A DNA stretch of 38,095 bases from CAYQOX01 sp964419335 (GTDB lineage Bacteria; Hinthialibacterota; Hinthialibacteria; Hinthialibacterales; Hinthialibacteraceae), in contig CAYQOX010000043.1 of assembly GCA_964419335.1 (NCBI GenBank), forward strand, positions 1 to 38,095. The letters are read 5' to 3'. The notes under the pieces were generated by a model that was not told where the DNA came from, searched no databases, and was given only the letters and a program-made list of their open reading frames with translations. Of this stretch, positions 25,888 to 33,986 are shown piece after piece; the first letter of the stretch is position 1, and the number at the start of each line of letters is the position of its first letter. A program made the position numbers and the translations under genes.

Positions 25888-26781
25888 ATGATCCACAAAA
25901 GACACGAACCGAAGATTCTCCCACCACCTGCTCTGAAATCAACCGTCGTCCTCACGGTCGATGTGGAAGATTATTTCATGAGTCCCGAATGGATCTCCTT
26001 CGAGGCATGGGAATCCTACCCCTCCCGCATCCATCTCGGCATGGAACGCTGCTTGAATTTCTTAGACCAATACCAAGCCAAAGCCACTTTCTTTTTTGTT
26101 GGATGGCTAGCCGAACGCTACCCCGAACTTGTGAAATGGACAAGAGAGCAAGGCCACGAAATCGGCACTCACACCTACACTCATACCTACATTCCCCAGC
26201 ATACAGAGACCTCCTTCCAGCAAAGCCTTTCCCGCAGCCTGGAAATTCTACAAGAGATAACCCCGAATCAAACGATTATCGGCCATCGCGCCCCCGCCTT
26301 TTCCTTAAAGCAAAAAGACAAATGGGCATTTCGTATCCTCAAAGAACAAGGAATCCTATACGATACCTCCATCAACCCGCACTCCACCTACTTATATGGT
26401 GAATATGGCGCACCCCGGCACCCTTACCTCCTATGGGATCTGGCCGAAATTCCGCCCAGCACCCTCTCCGTGGGTAACATCACGCTTCCTGTAGGCGGAG
26501 GAGGAACGTTACGCATTTTTCCTGAACTCTATTTACAATGGGCGAGAAAGCGCTACGCCAAGGAAGGTTACCCACCGGTTATCTATATTCACCCCTGGGA
26601 ATTTGTACCAGACCATCCCGCCCTTTCCCTCCCGCTCAAGCAGCATCTTATTCACTGGATTGGAATCAAAACCATGCAAGAAAAATTACGGGCGATTTTA
26701 GAACATTATCAAAGCATTTGCATGAAAGATTATTACAACCACCTGCTTCTTCAGTCCACCCGGCCAAATTGCACCCCATGA
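25888..26781 (+). CDS. Polysaccharide deacetylase, DUF3473/XrtA-associated type
   Basis: 297 residues, NodB-fold carbohydrate esterase family 4. Motif 1 LTVDVEDYF gives D25 and D28; the metal-binding H-x3-H is THTYTH with H95 and H99; the GHRAPAFSL arginine motif follows near 142. The C-terminal LPVGGGGTLRIFPE and IYIHPWEFVPDHP segments are those of the DUF3473-containing deacetylases that accompany exosortase/EPS loci. It should remove N-acetyl groups from an exopolysaccharide; no exosortase is in the window. The start ATG at 25888 directly follows TATACT (25882-25887) and lacks a ribosome binding site, so the N-terminus is uncertain, though no other good start precedes TVDVEDYF. The 3' end overlaps the convergent gene by 31 nt. 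Confidence 0.85.
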   Translation: MIHKRHEPKILPPPALKSTVVLTVDVEDYFMSPEWISFEAWESYPSRIHLGMERCLNFLDQYQAKATFFFVGWLAERYPELVKWTREQGHEIGTHTYTHTYIPQHTETSFQQSLSRSLEILQEITPNQTIIGHRAPAFSLKQKDKWAFRILKEQGILYDTSINPHSTYLYGEYGAPRHPYLLWDLAEIPPSTLSVGNITLPVGGGGTLRIFPELYLQWARKRYAKEGYPPVIYIHPWEFVPDHPALSLPLKQHLIHWIGIKTMQEKLRAILEHYQSICMKDYYNHLLLQSTRPNCTP

Positions 26782-27317
26782 GAATCATAAAAGAGATACC
26801 CCGAACTCCATAAGCCGTTAGAAATATCATAAGGCATCCTTTGAAATCGATACTCATTCCCCTCCTCAAGAGAAGCAACCCGCATCTCTACTTGATCCAC
26901 CTCGCGAGAAGGCCCCGTACTCCAGGTAAAAAATACATGGCGTTCGGGATTATAACGGCCTGAATCCAACTTTATTTTCACCGGATGGCGCACAATACCA
27001 TAGCGCACCTCAAGTTTTCTTCCTTCTTGGAACGGGTCCAATCGATGCTTAGGTTCTATTTCATAATAATCATCCGTCAGATAGGGCAATAAATCTGTGG
27101 TTAGATCTTTCCAATTCTCGGGGAAGAAATCCAACTCCCGTCGCTGTTGCTCATCATAAAAAAAGGGAGTCAGACAAACTGACGCGTTCCGGAAAAATAG
27201 GGTAATCTGAAATCGGGTTTTGAGAGAATGATAGCGTTGATAACCAACCAGCAAGAAAACCCCCAGAATCACAAGCGCCAGGATCACATTATAAAATGTT
27301 TGCTTTCTTCCCATCAT
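26751..27317 (-). CDS. Membrane-anchored pseudopilin-like protein
   Basis: About 188 residues. One N-terminal transmembrane segment (TFYNVILALVILGVFLLVGY) is followed by a soluble domain with no cysteine-rich or catalytic motif I recognise. The C-terminal MPYDISNGLWSSGYLFYDSHG resembles the ending of type II secretion/type IV pseudopilin-like proteins of related uncultured bacteria (YDxTNGxxSSG), but the prepilin peptidase site G/FxxxE is not evident. Start: ATG at 27317 lies 2 nt after the dGTPase stop on the same strand, and a second ATG follows; a longer reading into dgt is rejected. Its last 31 nt run under the convergent deacetylase gene. Function unknown. Confidence 0.5.
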   Translation of the reverse strand: MMGRKQTFYNVILALVILGVFLLVGYQRYHSLKTRFQITLFFRNASVCLTPFFYDEQQRRELDFFPENWKDLTTDLLPYLTDDYYEIEPKHRLDPFQEGRKLEVRYGIVRHPVKIKLDSGRYNPERHVFFTWSTGPSREVDQVEMRVASLEEGNEYRFQRMPYDISNGLWSSGYLFYDSHGVQFGRVD

Positions 27318-27319
27318 TC

Positions 27320-28444
27320 TCAATAGCCAAAAAGATCCTGATGATCTTTTTCCGCATACCGGTCTGTCATCCCCGATACATAATCGCACACCGTACGGGG
27401 CAGCCCCTCCTGCTCAATACGCGACTGGTAACTGTTGGGAAGGTGCTTGGGATTTTGGATATAATGTTGAAACAAATCCCGCACCCACTGCTCACATCGC
27501 GTCATGGTGCGCATGACCCGGGGATGGCGGTAAAGATGCTCAAAAAGAAACGCCTTGGCCTCTTCCACCTTTGCCTTCATGGAAGGTGAATAATCCACCA
27601 CAAGACCCTTTCCATTAAAACCTTTAGCCAGCGCGTGAGAAGTCGCCTGCGCCACATCCATCACTTGATGATTGATAATCTGAATAATGATTTGATACCG
27701 TTTATAGATCGAACTCATTTGGGGGTAACGGGCTTCGGCTTCTTCACAAGCATCCCGCCACAAGGGAACTTCCATGATTTTTTCCGGCTTCAATAACCCT
27801 GACTCAACTCCATCATCCAAATCATGGCTGGTATACGAAATCTGATCGGCGATGTCGACAATCTGACACTCAATGGGATAAATATCCGCGATTCCTTCTC
27901 CCATCCCCACATAGGGGGCATGCGTCTTGAGAATACCTCGCCGCGTTTCTGCGCTTAAATTCAACCCCGGAAATTGAGGATACCGTCGCTCAATACGATC
28001 AACAATCCGTAAGGCCTGGGCATTATGCTCAAATCCCCCATGCTCCTCCATCCGCTCATGAAGAATACGCTCTCCTGCATGCCCAAAAGGAGGATGCCCA
28101 AGATCATGCGCCAAGGCATGGGCTTCCGACAAATCTTCATTCACACAAAGCATACGCGCGAGCGTGCGAGAAATCTGGGCGACTTCCAAGGTATGGGTTA
28201 AACGCGTGCGGTAATGATCCCCTTCTTTATTAATAAAAACCTGCGTCTTATACTCTAAACGCCGAAACGCCACCCCATGGATAATTCGATCGCGATCGCG
28301 TTGAAAACACGTTCGGTAGGGATGCTCTTCTTCGGGATAAAGCCGACCACGTGACCGGCTTGCACAGACCGCATAGGGAGCCAGGATCTTCTCCTCTTTC
28401 TCTTCCTGCTGTTCACGGGTGTAAATCAATTCTCCATTTTGCAT
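27320..28444 (-). CDS. dgt: Deoxyguanosine triphosphate triphosphohydrolase-like protein
   Basis: 374 residues, an HD-domain dNTP triphosphohydrolase. CFQRDRDRIIHGVAFRRLEYKTQVF is the family opening; metal-binding residues are H84 (RLTHTLEVAQ), H113-D114 (AHDLGHPPFGHAGE) and the later aspartate in DIADQISYTSHDLDDG. It hydrolyses dNTPs to deoxynucleoside and tripolyphosphate, controlling dNTP pools and sometimes serving in phage defence. Length and motifs match the type 2 (dgtPase-like) subfamily, distinct from the longer E. coli Dgt. It follows the PIN-domain gene by 11 nt and precedes the pseudopilin-like gene by 2 nt, so it is in a minus-strand operon. Confidence 0.9.
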   Translation of the reverse strand: MQNGELIYTREQQEEKEEKILAPYAVCASRSRGRLYPEEEHPYRTCFQRDRDRIIHGVAFRRLEYKTQVFINKEGDHYRTRLTHTLEVAQISRTLARMLCVNEDLSEAHALAHDLGHPPFGHAGERILHERMEEHGGFEHNAQALRIVDRIERRYPQFPGLNLSAETRRGILKTHAPYVGMGEGIADIYPIECQIVDIADQISYTSHDLDDGVESGLLKPEKIMEVPLWRDACEEAEARYPQMSSIYKRYQIIIQIINHQVMDVAQATSHALAKGFNGKGLVVDYSPSMKAKVEEAKAFLFEHLYRHPRVMRTMTRCEQWVRDLFQHYIQNPKHLPNSYQSRIEQEGLPRTVCDYVSGMTDRYAEKDHQDLFGY

Positions 28445-28455
28445 GAGTTAGAATC

Positions 28456-28995
28456 TCAGGAGGCTTTTTGGGTTAGCGAAGGAATCCGATCTTCTACCTC
28501 TTCCAGAAACTTTCCCGGTCGAACAATGGGGATTCCCTCGTATTGTTTCACATCGAGCAAATGCTTATCCAAAGAGATCACATAGTCCACTTCAGCTCCA
28601 TCTGCACAGGCAAGAAATTTCACATCCTCGGCATCCTCTATGGTAATATGTACACGCGGGACCTGGTCCAAACAAACCGATGATTGCTTCTCACGTAATG
28701 TATGCAAGAAACTTTGCGCCTTCTTACGCACAGGCGGTATGCGCAGGAGAATTCGCTCATACTCCCTCTCAATCGCCTTACTATAATAGAAGACCACCTC
28801 GCCTCTTCTCCATGCTTGGATAATGGTAGCCGAACGGCTTCCAAACAAAGCCGCTGTAATCGCACACGTATCCATCACCAACTTTAAGGGAGGCTCAGAA
28901 GGTTTTTCGCGATCTCCGGGGATCCATCTACCCCATGGAATGCGCTGGAACCATGCCCGGACGTAATTCCGACATATCGATAATTTCGTCACCAA
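28456..28995 (-). CDS. PIN-domain ribonuclease-like protein
   Basis: 179 residues with a PIN fold of the PIN_3 kind: LKLVMDTCAITAALFG gives the first acidic residue (D42), KAIEREYERIL the second region and ITIEDAEDVKFLACADGAEVDYVISLDKHLL the aspartates that complete the metal site. Such proteins are often toxins or rRNA/mRNA nucleases, but no antitoxin-like small gene is adjacent. The start is uncertain: the reading shown uses TTG at 28995 and overlaps the upstream flavin-reductase gene by 68 nt, while TTG 28881, GTG 28878 or ATG 28875 would leave the PIN domain intact and remove the overlap. Confidence 0.7.
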   Translation of the reverse strand: MVTKLSICRNYVRAWFQRIPWGRWIPGDREKPSEPPLKLVMDTCAITAALFGSRSATIIQAWRRGEVVFYYSKAIEREYERILLRIPPVRKKAQSFLHTLREKQSSVCLDQVPRVHITIEDAEDVKFLACADGAEVDYVISLDKHLLDVKQYEGIPIVRPGKFLEEVEDRIPSLTQKAS

Positions 28996-29509
28996 TCCGA
29001 TAATTCATCCCCCCTTCATAGTAGATAAGCCGAACTCCCGGCCGCCATCCTGTCTCTTCCTGATAATAAAAGGAATCGACCGAAAGTGTAATGACCTCGG
29101 CTGCGAGGAGAGGCCGATTCCCCATCGGCATGATCTCCCGTACACGGCATTCAATATGCGCCATGCAATCGTTGATCTTTAAAGGACTCACGGAATAAGC
29201 CCGACCCGCCCGCAGATTGAGGTAAGAAAACTTATCGATAAAACGCCCCGAATTCACCCCACAAAAATGGACAATCTTAAGCATAGACTCATGGGGAATT
29301 TCTAAAAGAAAATCCCCGGAATTGCGAATGTAATGATAAGTCAAACTGCTGGGCTTAATCGATATTCCAATCATAGGGGGGTCTATGCTTAAGGGCATAT
29401 ACCAGATTAGAGGCGTCAGCGTATTCGATCTTCCTTGCCGAGTGGATAAAAGCAAAATCGGATGCGTACTAATCAACTCTGTGAATTTATGAGTTTTAAT
29501 AATCGGCAT
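28928..29509 (-). CDS. Flavin reductase-like FMN-binding protein
   Basis: 193 residues resembling the flavin_reduct (FMN-binding split-barrel) family: NTLTPLIWYMPLSIDPPMIGISIKPSSLTYHYIRNSGDFLLEIP matches the segment that holds FMN, and HIECRVREIMPMGNRPLLAAEVI is the later barrel strand pair. Members reduce or bind flavin for monooxygenases, or act as unlinked flavoproteins. First gene of the minus-strand cluster flavin reductase, PIN, dgt, pseudopilin-like; start ATG at 29507-29509 with purine-rich GAGAAAACGAGAAGG upstream. Confidence 0.8.
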   Translation of the reverse strand: MPIIKTHKFTELISTHPILLLSTRQGRSNTLTPLIWYMPLSIDPPMIGISIKPSSLTYHYIRNSGDFLLEIPHESMLKIVHFCGVNSGRFIDKFSYLNLRAGRAYSVSPLKINDCMAHIECRVREIMPMGNRPLLAAEVITLSVDSFYYQEETGWRPGVRLIYYEGGMNYRIGDEIIDMSELRPGMVPAHSMG

Positions 29510-29855
29510 AACCTTCTCGTTTTCTCAATTCTATCCTTCTCCCAAAAAAGGATGCTCTCCCCCCTCCCACCGCAACTTTTGGATTTCTTTACAAAAACAA
29601 TTATAACTTCATGACTTCGAATTAAAAAACGTTACTTCCAAAGTTTTCCTTTCTAGATCTTTTCTCTTCCTAGTCGATTGCGCGGTTTTATGCTACCATG
29701 AAAACAGACTCGATAAATATTTTGACAAAATCTTTACTGAAAGATCGTTTTGTGAGTGTTGCTTTTCCAAGCCACCTTCATTACAATCACAATTGTTCGA
29801 TAAATGTAAAAGCTAGACGCTAGCTTAAAAATCTGAAAAAGTCAGAGATATCGCC
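29510..29855. promoter_or_regulatory. Divergent intergenic region with candidate promoter for the J-like/grpE operon
   Basis: 346 nt between divergent genes. TTGCTT (29759-29764), a 17-nt spacer and TACAAT (29782-29787) make a good sigma70-like promoter for the plus-strand chaperone operon. A TTGACA at about 29720 lacks a partner. The hairpin AAGCTAG-ACG-CTAGCTT (29810-29826) sits in the leader, about 30 nt before the start codon. No CIRCE repeat (HrcA site) is present. No small gene recognised. Confidence 0.45.
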
Positions 29856-31145
29856 GTGGAAACTCAGAACGTAACTTTAACCCGTTCACCTTATGATATT
29901 CTGAAAATATCTCGCTGGGCAGATCTTGAGGAGATCAAGGCACAATACTTTCATCTTGTCAAACAATTCAACCCTGAATACTTTCAAGAAGAATTTATTG
30001 AAATCCGCACCGCCTATGATCAACTCAAAGACCCGGCTCGACGAGCCAAATGCGATGTAGAACTTATCGCAGGCCCACCTCCTTATTCTTACTCGGATTA
30101 CCCCTCGCTTAATCAGCAACCCTTGTCTTTGTTCAAACTAAATCAAGAATATAAGGCGACTTGTGGCGATACACCGCCTGATCAACTCGAGGGGGAATCT
30201 CGCGAAAAAGCCCTGCACCTTCTCCGCGGCATGGCTCTCTACCACATCTCGCACGGTCATAAGGATGAAGCCCAAGAAATTTGGAATCATATCCTGGCAA
30301 TCGATCCCAATGACGAAGAAACACAACGAAATCTTGCCTTTTCCGTATGGGAAGAAGCCATCCAAGCCTGTAACCATAACGATTACGCAAAAGCAGAAGA
30401 AATCTTCCACGAATTGCATGAAAAAGGCATCGATCATGGCGTAATCTTCCAAAATCTCGCCCTCGTTCTCGAAAAACAAGGAAAAAAAGATGAGGCTGAA
30501 CAAGCTTGGAAAGAATCCCTGAAACGCTATAACCAGCAACTAAAACAAAACCCCGAAGATGAATATACCAAAGCCCTGGTTGTTGCCATTCATAAATATT
30601 CAGGGGGAAAATTCCTCGATGGTAAATCCACCCACCACGAGGAATCGATGGATTCTACCACGGCAGGCTCTGCCAAAGAATTAGGCTATGCCTGCATCCA
30701 AAAAGGGAATTGGAAACAAGCAGTCGAAGCCCTCGAACGGGCTCACAAAGAAAATGAAAATGATATCGATGTCTTATGCCAACTGGGCTGGGCTTACTTA
30801 AATACCAATCAGCATCACCGTGCCTTCCATATGTGGAATGTGGCTCGCAAAAAAGCCCCCGGCAAACGCACCGTCATCGATAATCTCGTTCGTGGACACA
30901 CAATCTTTGGCCGACGCCTCAAAGAACAACGTATTTATAACCAAGCTTTAGTTCAATTCAAAAATGCTCTCAAATTTGACCCCGACAATGTCGAACTTAG
31001 ACTTGAATTAGCCGATACCTACTTCAAAATGAATAACTTCTCAGCAGCTCTCGCTGAATATCAAAGAATCCTTGAAAAAGAACCTCGCAATAAGTATGCT
31101 AAACAAGGAGTCCGCGAGGCAAAACGTCTGGGAGGTTTGCGATGA
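29856..31145 (+). CDS. Degenerate J-domain/TPR protein
   Basis: 429 residues from a GTG start. Residues 12-68 follow a J domain (YDILKISRWADLEEIKAQYFHLVKQF..., then EFIEIRTAYDQLKDPARRAKCD), but the invariant HPD between helices II and III is NPE (residues 39-41). The rest is TPR repeats in two blocks (about 110-220 and 270-425), separated by a short linker. Classical J proteins stimulate Hsp70 ATPase through HPD, so this one may bind Hsp70 without stimulating it, or use an adapted partner. Its stop overlaps grpE by ATGA, and dnaK follows, so it belongs to an Hsp70 module. No zinc finger or C-terminal client domain of DnaJ is present. Confidence 0.75.
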   Translation: METQNVTLTRSPYDILKISRWADLEEIKAQYFHLVKQFNPEYFQEEFIEIRTAYDQLKDPARRAKCDVELIAGPPPYSYSDYPSLNQQPLSLFKLNQEYKATCGDTPPDQLEGESREKALHLLRGMALYHISHGHKDEAQEIWNHILAIDPNDEETQRNLAFSVWEEAIQACNHNDYAKAEEIFHELHEKGIDHGVIFQNLALVLEKQGKKDEAEQAWKESLKRYNQQLKQNPEDEYTKALVVAIHKYSGGKFLDGKSTHHEESMDSTTAGSAKELGYACIQKGNWKQAVEALERAHKENENDIDVLCQLGWAYLNTNQHHRAFHMWNVARKKAPGKRTVIDNLVRGHTIFGRRLKEQRIYNQALVQFKNALKFDPDNVELRLELADTYFKMNNFSAALAEYQRILEKEPRNKYAKQGVREAKRLGGLR

Positions 31146-31687
31146 GATTTTTTAGGAAGGAATCGGTGGATAGCGCCGATATTTTCCCCATCGACAACCT
31201 TCCGATCGAAACGTTCGGAGAACATAATCACGACGCACTCGCCCTTCTTTATAAACCTTCCTCTTTCCAAGAAGGTAAAGAGGGCACCTCCAGTTCCCAT
31301 AAAATTCAAATTGATCATCGCAAAGAAGAGTTTTTTCGCCGCATTCTTCCCATTCTCGATGGGTTCGATAACATTTTCAAATTTGTCGAACGTACCCATC
31401 CTGAACGTGACGAAACGCTTAACAACTGGCTCAAAACCTTGGAATCCCTCTATCGAAGATTGCTTTCCGCTCTAGAAAAAGAAGGCTTAGTTGCGATAGA
31501 ATCAGTTGGAAAACCATTAGACCTCACTTACCATGAGGTTATCGATACTAGAGAAGAACCAGAAGTTCCGAACAATACTATTATAGAAGAAATGGTGAAA
31601 GGCTACAAATTTGGCCGGCGAGTACTCCGTGATGCAAAAGTGATTGTCGCCAAAAATCCTTCAGCACCATCACTTAAAAAATCCTAA
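31142..31687 (+). CDS. grpE: GrpE-like nucleotide exchange factor
   Basis: 181 residues. The C-terminal half has the GrpE signature: FFRRILPILDGFDNIFKF, a long helix, then GLVAIESVGKPLDLTYHEVIDT and NNTIIEEMVKGYKFGRRVLRDAKVIVAK, the beta-domain that opens the Hsp70 nucleotide cleft. The N-terminal coiled coil is shorter than usual. The start overlaps the preceding gene by 4 nt, with GGGAGG 7 nt upstream inside that gene, so translation is coupled. It exchanges ADP for ATP on the Hsp70 encoded 315 nt downstream. Confidence 0.88.
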   Translation: MRFFRKESVDSADIFPIDNLPIETFGEHNHDALALLYKPSSFQEGKEGTSSSHKIQIDHRKEEFFRRILPILDGFDNIFKFVERTHPERDETLNNWLKTLESLYRRLLSALEKEGLVAIESVGKPLDLTYHEVIDTREEPEVPNNTIIEEMVKGYKFGRRVLRDAKVIVAKNPSAPSLKKS

Positions 31688-32001
31688 AGGGATTTTACCT
31701 GGATTTGTGGAGCTACTTTTTCCGCAACTCTCTCAATTTGCTTTCCTTAGGGATGGGAAGTACCCCATCAGTCGGATTGACTCTGGGGCTTTAAACTGTT
31801 TTTTATAAAAAATGATAGACCTAATTGGCTGTCAAATTTTTCATACTATGATATAACTACTTAGATCATCTTTCATCGGTGTTAAACTATTCATGGGAAT
31901 GCCTTCGAACACTTTTGTTCCAAAGGCTATTCCTGAGAAAAATGACACAGTTATTTAAAACACTCTAGATGATTGATAGTTACAGCAGGAGTTGAATTCC
32001 C
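31688..32001 (+). promoter_or_regulatory. dnaK leader with candidate promoter and hairpin
   Basis: 314 nt. CTGTCA (31829-31834), 17 nt, TATAAC (31852-31857) is a candidate promoter, so dnaK may be transcribed separately from grpE. Downstream, GGAAT...GCCTT...GAAC (31896-31910) pairs with GTTC...AAGGC...ATTCC (31917-31933) with three small bulges, a possible regulatory hairpin in the 5' leader. No CIRCE repeat seen. A small GATGGG-AAGTA-CCCATC-like hairpin lies near 31752-31770. GCAGGAG before 32002 is the ribosome binding site. Confidence 0.45.
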
Positions 32002-33756
32002 ATGACACGAATTTTGGGTATCGACCTTGGAACGACAAACTCTGTCGTTGCTATCATGGATGGTGATAAACCCGTCATCATCCCGAATGAGGTGGGTGAC
32101 CGTATTACCCCCTCCGTCGTGTACTTTGATGATAATGGCGAAGTCATCGTCGGAAAAAAGGCGCGGCGTGCCGCTGGACTTAACCCCGACCGTTCTGTCT
32201 ATTCCATCAAACGGCATATGGGGACGGGCTACCGCGTTGAAATCGGTGATAAATCCTACACCCCCCAGGAAATTTCCGCTGTGATTCTGCAAAAAATGAA
32301 ATTCGATGCGGAACAATACCTGGGTGAAGAATGCCCGCAAGCCGTCATCACAGTTCCGGCCTACTTCACCGACGCTCAACGACAAGCAACTCGAGACGCC
32401 GGACAAATCGCAGGATTCCACGTCCGCCGTATTATTGACGAACCTACAGCCGCCGCCATTTCCTACGGCCTCGATAAAGAGACCGATCAGGTGCTCATGG
32501 TTTACGACTTAGGCGGTGGGACTTTCGACGTTTCCATCATTGAAATGGTGGAAGGCGTGTTTCAAGTTCTCTCCATCAAAGGCAATAACCATCTTGGTGG
32601 TGATGACTTCGATCAACGAGTCGTTGATTATTTGCTGGAACGCTTCAAGGAAAAAGAAGGGATTGATCTTTCGAATGATACCAAAGCCCTTTTCCGACTC
32701 CGTGAAGCGGCCCAAGAAGCCAAAATCGAACTTTCTGGGGTAACACGTACCGATATCGTGATCGAAGCCATCACCATGACCGATAAAGGACCTATCACCC
32801 TGGAAGAAGAACTCACCCGCGCTAACTTTGAAAGCCTCATCCATGACCTCCTGGAAATGACGGTCGAACCTACGAAAGAAGCTATCTCCGATGCGGGGCT
32901 CAGCCCAGATGATATCTCGAATGTCCTTCTCGTGGGTGGAAGTACCCGTATCCCCGCAGTCCAAGGACTGGTCCACAAAATCGTTCAAAAAGACCCCCGC
33001 AAAGACGTTAGCCCAGATGAATGTGTCGCCCTCGGCGCTGCCATTCAGGCTTCGATTTTGGCACCCCTCGACGAAGAGATGGAAGAAACCGCGGCGGACG
33101 CCGTCAACAAAGAAGGCCCGGTTATCGTCCACTTGACCCCCTTCTCCTTAGGTGTGGGATTGGCCGATGACCGCTATGGAGTTTTGATCGAGCGAAACTC
33201 GACCTATCCGACCGAAGCCAAAGATCTCTTTACCACCACTCGCGACTTCCAAACCGCGATCAGCTTCCCTATCTACGAAGGAGAAGAAGAAGTCGCCTCC
33301 GCCAACACCTTTTTAGATATGCTGCGGATTGAAGGAATCCCCCCGGCTCCTCGTGGGGTTCCTCGGATCGAAGTCACATTCCGCTTAAATCAAGACCGGA
33401 TTCTTGAAGCCACCGCCAAAGATTTAACCACGGATCAAGAAGTCAGCATCACCGTGGTCGCCACCGATAATCGTCTCTCCGAAGAAGAGGTCAAAGCCCT
33501 GACCCAACAGGCACAAGAACGCGTCGCCAAGATGTTGGCCTCAAGGAAAGAAGACGAACAAGCCAATGCGGTTGACTCACTGCTCTTCAAGGCTCGCCGC
33601 ATCTTTGCCGACTCTGACGATCCCATGGCAGAAGAAGCCATGGAAGTGGTCGAAGATTTGGAATCAGCGCGCAGAAATTCGGATCAGCATTCCGTCGAAG
33701 AGAAAATGTCAAAACTCAATGAGATGCTTTCCAGATATGAAACCGCCGATTTCTAA
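32002..33756 (+). CDS. dnaK: Divergent DnaK/Hsp70 with enlarged linker and short lid
   Basis: 584 residues, shorter than the usual 610-640. The ATPase domain is canonical: GIDLGTTNSVV at 6-16, VYDLGGGTFDVS at 167-178, LLVGGSTRIPAV at 309-320, and R143 in VRRIIDEPTAAA at the place of E. coli DnaK R167, the arginine contacted by HPD. The interdomain linker, normally a short DVLLLD-type hydrophobic segment, is here about 24 residues from LA to TPFSLG (354-378), acidic and ending PVIVHL. The substrate-binding domain (379-490) follows, then a lid of about 95 residues without the glycine-rich and EEVD-like tail. ATP-driven protein folding or disaggregation is expected. Probably a paralogue dedicated to the J-like/GrpE partners next to it, rather than the main housekeeping DnaK. 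Confidence 0.85.
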   Translation: MTRILGIDLGTTNSVVAIMDGDKPVIIPNEVGDRITPSVVYFDDNGEVIVGKKARRAAGLNPDRSVYSIKRHMGTGYRVEIGDKSYTPQEISAVILQKMKFDAEQYLGEECPQAVITVPAYFTDAQRQATRDAGQIAGFHVRRIIDEPTAAAISYGLDKETDQVLMVYDLGGGTFDVSIIEMVEGVFQVLSIKGNNHLGGDDFDQRVVDYLLERFKEKEGIDLSNDTKALFRLREAAQEAKIELSGVTRTDIVIEAITMTDKGPITLEEELTRANFESLIHDLLEMTVEPTKEAISDAGLSPDDISNVLLVGGSTRIPAVQGLVHKIVQKDPRKDVSPDECVALGAAIQASILAPLDEEMEETAADAVNKEGPVIVHLTPFSLGVGLADDRYGVLIERNSTYPTEAKDLFTTTRDFQTAISFPIYEGEEEVASANTFLDMLRIEGIPPAPRGVPRIEVTFRLNQDRILEATAKDLTTDQEVSITVVATDNRLSEEEVKALTQQAQERVAKMLASRKEDEQANAVDSLLFKARRIFADSDDPMAEEAMEVVEDLESARRNSDQHSVEEKMSKLNEMLSRYETADF

Positions 33757-33790
33757 TTTCTCGATTTCTCTTAAATTGAGTATACTATCC

Positions 33791-33820
33791 ATGAGACGGC
33801 CTTCCCGGCCGTCTCATCTA
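33791..33820 (+). terminator. Terminator-like hairpin after dnaK
   Basis: An 11-bp perfect stem ATGAGACGGCC (33791-33801) / GGCCGTCTCAT (33807-33817) with loop TTCCC lies 35 nt after the dnaK stop. The following CTATTTCC is only moderately T-rich, so termination efficiency is uncertain. Confidence 0.65.
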
Positions 33821-33986
33821 TTTCCTGAATTATTTTTGCTAACGGCCTTCAGCCATGAATCGTTAAATAAGACAATAAACGAAGGCTTCGTTGTGTAATT
33901 CCGGAAGAAACTATACAATAACCACGCGCTTTGATAATAAACAAATTAAACATACGACGCTGAAAAAAAGAAGGGAGTAAGTCTTC

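Noticed and set aside
25842..26402. A plus-strand open frame overlapping the deacetylase in another phase
   Set aside because: The deacetylase frame carries all conserved motifs; the other reading has basic, low-complexity composition and no recognisable domain.
25888..26781. Exosortase/PEP-CTERM system suggested by the deacetylase family
   Set aside because: No exosortase, PEP-CTERM protein or further EPS gene is in the window, so only the family resemblance is reported.
31688..32001. Search for a CIRCE (HrcA) operator ahead of dnaK or grpE
   Set aside because: No TTAGCACTC-N9-GAGTGCTAA-like repeat was seen here or before the J-like gene, so no HrcA control is claimed.
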